Shown here: piece after piece, positions 59,639 through 64,000 of the stretch | Layout: every line of letters begins with the position of its first letter | Position numbering within the stretch: position 1 is the first letter of the stretch | Source of the DNA: Trifolium pratense | Taxonomy: Eukaryota > Streptophyta > Magnoliopsida > Fabales > Fabaceae | DNA: 64,000 nucleotides | Assembly: GCF_020283565.1 (NCBI RefSeq) | Contig: NC_060059.1 | Coordinates: forward strand, 31,360,838-31,424,837 | Direction of reading: 5' to 3' | Notes under the pieces: generated by a model | What the model was told of the DNA's origin: nothing | The model's database searches: none | The model's input: only the letters and a program-made list of their open reading frames with translations | Program-made: the position numbers and the translations under genes

Positions 59639-62600
59639 TTATTTGCAGTATTTGTTGAACCACACCACAATGTTAAGCAAACATTCCCATTCAGATTGGG
59701 GCCTGCAAAGATATAAAATACATAAAAGGTTTAATTACTCAAAGAATCCTGACTTATTTGAAATTTTTTAAATAAGTTCACCAAACTAAAATAATTGTAA
59801 TTGAATCTCTGAATTTGTTAATAGTTTATAATTAAGTTCCTAGATTTCAAAATAGTTTGTTATCAGATCCCAAAATTGAGGGACCTAATTACAAATTATT
59901 TAAAAGTTGAAGGACCAAATTAAAAGGTTGGATCTCTCTACCTTTTGAGTGCATGAACATCATTTTGAAACATGATGATTTTGGAATCGACTCCTTTCGC
60001 TCTTAAAGCTCGAGCATACTGATCATTTAAACATCGGTTATGTTATTTGAACATCAAAATATATGAACATTGTCTGTGACATTATACATATTTATCTCTA
60101 TCTCTTACTTATTTTTAATCTCCGACAACTTACATGCATTTCAAATACACTAAAAAAAACACTGTATTTGCGATAAAAAAAATGCATGCATACTTAGCGT
60201 TATACAAGCATCAAATAAAAAAAATCATGAGAGTTTGAGTAAACTATTCCTAAATATATATGCATGCATACTTACTTGCAGTCCATCGAAGATTGGAACA
60301 CGAAGATCTTGAGCACCTAAAAGGAAAAGTGTTGGTGTTTTTACCTGCAGAATTTATCAAAATATATAATGCCAAAAAGTTCATGTAATATCATTGCAAT
60401 TCAATCTAAAAATATTTGGTTTCAGTGTAAGACCTTTGAAACATGCGAAATAGGTGACTTGCTATAGAAGAGAGTCAAATCTTCTTCTGAAGGTGCTTCG
60501 GTAAAATGATTTCTGGCATTGGTTCCGAAGGCCTCTACATAGCACCAATCAGGAATATCAGTTGTACCAACCATCAGTGCAAAGTTACAAACAGGATTGA
60601 TTGCGGCCGCTGCTACAAACTTCTCTGGTGCCTGCAGAAATTAGAAACCAAACAATACTCTATGATCAATAAAAACCACCAACGTTTCAATAAATTCATA
60701 AAATTAATCATTTCTTTACTAGGATACCCCTAATCATGTTACATTTTTCTGGCAACCTGTAATAAATACTATGACAAGAACATAAACTACTCTCTTCCAA
60801 AGGCTAAACTTGTAAAACAATATCAATTGTCAGACAAACATAAAGTTCATATGTTAACCAAGAACTGGCATTGCAATGAGAGTTAATAAAAATGTGTATA
60901 GAAGATAGGCCAAAGTAATTGGACTTGTTGCACCTGGCCAATCAAATGAGTCGACAAAAAACCGCCATGTGAAATTCCCATCACCGAAATCTTGGACGGA
61001 CTAGCAAGACCCAAGTTGATCACATGATCTATCGCAGAGAGAACATCCTTGACATCCTACAGATGAAAAACTAATATAAAGATCTAACCTGAAAATTCAG
61101 TATAGTTATGCAACGAGCTTATAAAGCATATGTTTTTGTCAGATAGTATAACGAAACTTTATTCGGAAGTAGAAAACAATAAATAAATACTAACCTGTGA
61201 TCCAACTTTCCCTGGAAGAGATTGCAATGCTTCCTCTCCAAATCCTAATGAACCTCTGAGAAACATAATAAGTATCAGAAACCTTAAAATAGAGAATCCT
61301 ACAAAGCCGTGTTCTTCGTTTCCTATATCACTCTCATCCTTTTCCTTTTCTAAAGCATGCTTTTATTTTGAGTGATTTTGATGTTGTAACATACAGGTTT
61401 TGGCTAAAACCTCTAACTGTATTTTGAGCTAGTTATGTCAACTAAGCTTATTTTTCATAGAAAATGATATGCGACTTAAATCAATAATCACTAACTGTAT
61501 TTTAGGAGCATGCATTACCTGTAATTTACAATCAGCAAGCTGTATCCGACTGAAGATAGAAACGCCCAAGACTTCGAGAAGTGTGACAAAGACACGTCCT
61601 GTGGCCCTCCGTGAAGGATTACAATTAATGGATCAAATACTTCCTTGTTCTTGGTTTTCGATGACACAAATATAGCTTCAAAAGGTTTAGCAGCACCTGA
61701 AATTAAAACATGCCATGAATCTCATTAAGTTGTTCAACTTAGTGTTACATATCCATGAGTAAGAAATTAAACCAACTTAATGACCTTTTGTTGGATCATT
61801 AGAAGCATCTGCGACAGAGATCTTCAGTATACTGCACTGGAGAGACGACATCAAAGATCTAACCTGCAACCGAAATCCAGTGATTCGCGTCTAAACATAT
61901 AGAATAACATACTTTCGAGACAACATTTTCCATTAATATCTCAAAAGAAATGGACGAAAAACCTTTTCGGAGCATTTGAATATGGGACTCGATATCTTAG
62001 ACCAACTCCATATAGTATTTCTCTTCTCCTTCTCAATGACATTTCCATACATAATTTGAGGAACATTGACCGGATTGCTGGAAACTGCAAAATGATCGAC
62101 AAGGAACAGGGATAAACACGCTTCTCCAGTTTCGAATACCAAAGTAGAGATAAATTGAGAATTTGTTCTTACTGGCAAGAACATTGTTCCCATCAAGTGT
62201 AAGAAGATTCCACGAGAAAGTCAAGTCTGCTGGGGTAATACGTAATACTTCCCCGCTATAATGACAAAAAACAGTTGATCGTTAAAGAACACACACATGG
62301 TTATCAGTATCTTACGATACATGTGAGTCATATCTCAACTCGGATACATGTGAGTCATATCACCTACTTTTATATACTTACCTCAACACATTCACAGAAA
62401 GTAGAACTTCACAGCTGTGCCAGATGGATGATATGATCATTGTGCAGTTGTCAGTAAGCCAAGGATTATTATGGATAGTTGTACAATAGAGCCCGGGGAA
62501 ACAACCCTCCTCGGCGCACATTACAACAGGAATCTTCAGAATTGATCGAAAAAACCAGAGTTATTTATTAACTGACAAAAACATTCACTCTATGAATTCT

Positions 62601-63999
62601 GCAAAGATTACACATTAGTAAAAATAGTTTCTCCAATGATTAGCATGTCACCAAATCAGTATACCGAACATTTACGAAATCCATCATTTATTATCACCAC
62701 TTTGGCCCTTCATAAGGATGAATGTATGACGTTTTAGATCATTGAGAAACTTATTTGTTGAAAATTATTTGGAAGCCTAATGTGACGACACCGTAACTTT
62801 TGGAGGACTAATTTAGGAGTTTACAAGTCTAATGCAATCAAACCAATACATACAAATTATGCTGGCGACAAGAAGATCTTACGATGTCATAAATTTTGGA
62901 AGATCGGTACAGTTTTCTATCAGTTGGCCAATCAATTCTATGAAGTGAATTTGTAGCATTGTGCACTCCAGAATCCACAGCACTTTTGGCAGATAAAAAT
63001 ACAAGGAACTCTCCATTTGGACTGGTAGAAAATTCATGAATAAGGGTTAGTGGTATAGGGATTAGGGACACTCAAGTATTTAAACACAAGTATCTGACTC
63101 TACCAGCTTACCTGAATCGCGGAAAAAGCGCACTGCTTATTGTTGGAGTCAGGTTCAGTGCATGCAATTCTTCAGTTGAAGAGCTACATGTAAAACAATA
63201 GTTTCATAATTCTTTTCAGAAATAACCAAACTGAGCAACAAGTTTGTATCTTCTTCAGTTGCAGAAACATGGAGAGTTAAGAAATTCTTACTAAAGTGAC
63301 TCACTGGTGCTCTGGTTCGTCGGATTTTGATTCATGATATGGTGCTCTAACAGCATACAATGCACAAGGCCTGTTAGAGCAGTACTTCATACCAAGCTTT
63401 CTTGTCTCAGATGACCATCCGACAAAAACAAGATATTGTTCTGAGCCTTCGGTAAATGGAGCCCACACAACTTGGCCAACACTCAAAGATTTGTCAATTC
63501 CTTTGACAGCTTGTACTTCTCCACTGCAAAACACTAGTTAAAATAAGATTTACTCAATGTTGGCAATCGTGAATCGCAGAAAATAGTAGTTTGTTCAAAG
63601 TCCCCTATGCTAAAATGCTATTGCGCCACTGCTATAGCTGCTATTTGACAACACTTTGTACTAAATTCCGCTATGCTATAGCGTAATAGCACAACTATTG
63701 CCGCTATTTGACAGCAATGAATTTACAATCTTACTATATCTAAATAATATCCGACAATAATATAAATGATGAAAAACCTATTGATGTTGATAACAAAAAG
63801 TGTAGGCCGTCTCTTTGCAGAATATGTTTCTCCCCAATCGTCCTCCCAGTCTCCTTGACCTTTCCAGCTACCAAAATCTTTCTCAGCACAACCACCTCTC
63901 TTGTAGCCCATATTATTAAATACTGGCTTTGTAGGAGAGGGCCCTTCTGCTACATATGCTATCAATGTTTCATCCGAGTTCCAAGACACACCCTCAAAC
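59639..63999 (-). CDS. AARE: Acylamino-acid-releasing enzyme (S9C), copy 2, 5' end outside the window
   Basis: Fifteen exons corresponding to exons 3-17 of copy 1: 63999-63778, 63523-63305, 63183-63112, 63021-62883, 62533-62382, 62255-62173, 62084-61963, 61863-61785, 61696-61519, 61255-61195, 61056-60934, 60631-60434, 60344-60276, 60018-59942, 59702-59639. Thirteen have exactly the same length as their counterparts and two differ by 3 nt, so every intron phase is kept and all 1858 nt are open. The triad is present: Ser in GISHGG (copy 1 has GGSHGG), Asp in GAQDLRVP, His in NDVHALKR. HGGPH of copy 1 is HGGPQ here. The last bases of the window are the AG and the start of exon 3, so the first two exons (about 155 codons) lie beyond. 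It is an apparently functional tandem paralogue with slight active-site divergence. Confidence 0.93.
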
Positions 64000-64000
64000 C

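Overview
This is plant nuclear DNA. It is AT-rich and mostly intergenic, with multi-exon genes using GT..AG introns, a CIPK kinase, a PPR protein, a TIR-NB-LRR immune receptor, and many MITEs, Helitron-like ends, SINEs and LTR-element pieces. The SINE type, the LTR/MULE families and the gene set suggest a papilionoid legume of the Medicago/Trifolium type. The species is an inference and cannot be read directly.

Layout. 1-9.4 kb: gene-poor, with a CACTA end (2.8 kb), a LINE remnant (about 5.8 kb), a tRNA-derived SINE (7.2 kb) and a Stowaway-like MITE (8.56 kb). 9.5-10.8 kb (+): intronless CIPK4/7-type kinase. 11-20 kb: decayed copia integrase (13.5-14.1 kb), a 1.14-kb Mutator-like foldback element with 9-bp TSD (15.3-16.5 kb), a LINE 3' end and a second foldback element. 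20.2-21.0 kb (-): 3-ketoacyl-CoA synthase pseudogene. 21.46-21.68 kb (-): secreted 8-cysteine defensin-like peptide. 23.6-26.1 kb (-): P-class PPR protein. 26.4-27.5 kb: Harbinger-like element. 28.9-29.1 kb: plastid psbB fragment (NUPT). 30-32.6 kb: Helitron end, minisatellite and a second Mutator-like foldback. 33.0-36.7 kb (-): complete five-exon TNL receptor (1056 aa), with inverted Helitron copies on either side. 38-40.6 kb: Helitron, SINE, MITE and a 5'-truncated LINE. 40.7-48.7 kb (-): complete 17-exon acylamino-acid-releasing enzyme gene (772 aa from the first downstream ATG, with a probable upstream transit-peptide exon). 49-59.6 kb: repeat-filled spacer holding a 3.8-kb composite non-autonomous LTR element (53,624-57,452). 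59.6 kb to the window end (-): a second, tandem acylamino-acid-releasing enzyme gene, exons 3-17 visible and open, cut by the window edge exactly at an exon start.

The genes do not form a pathway. The one clear local relationship is the tandem acylamino-acid-releasing enzyme pair. The most unusual signal is the composite LTR element. It has two diverged LTR types and two internal regions. In each, an open reading frame starts inside the LTR and runs through the tRNA primer-binding site into a non-gag/pol protein, with the same short motifs in both. It was inserted into an (AAT)n microsatellite.

All splice sites were chosen by eye from consensus and frame. They give an uninterrupted phase for every gene modelled, but transcripts were not available.
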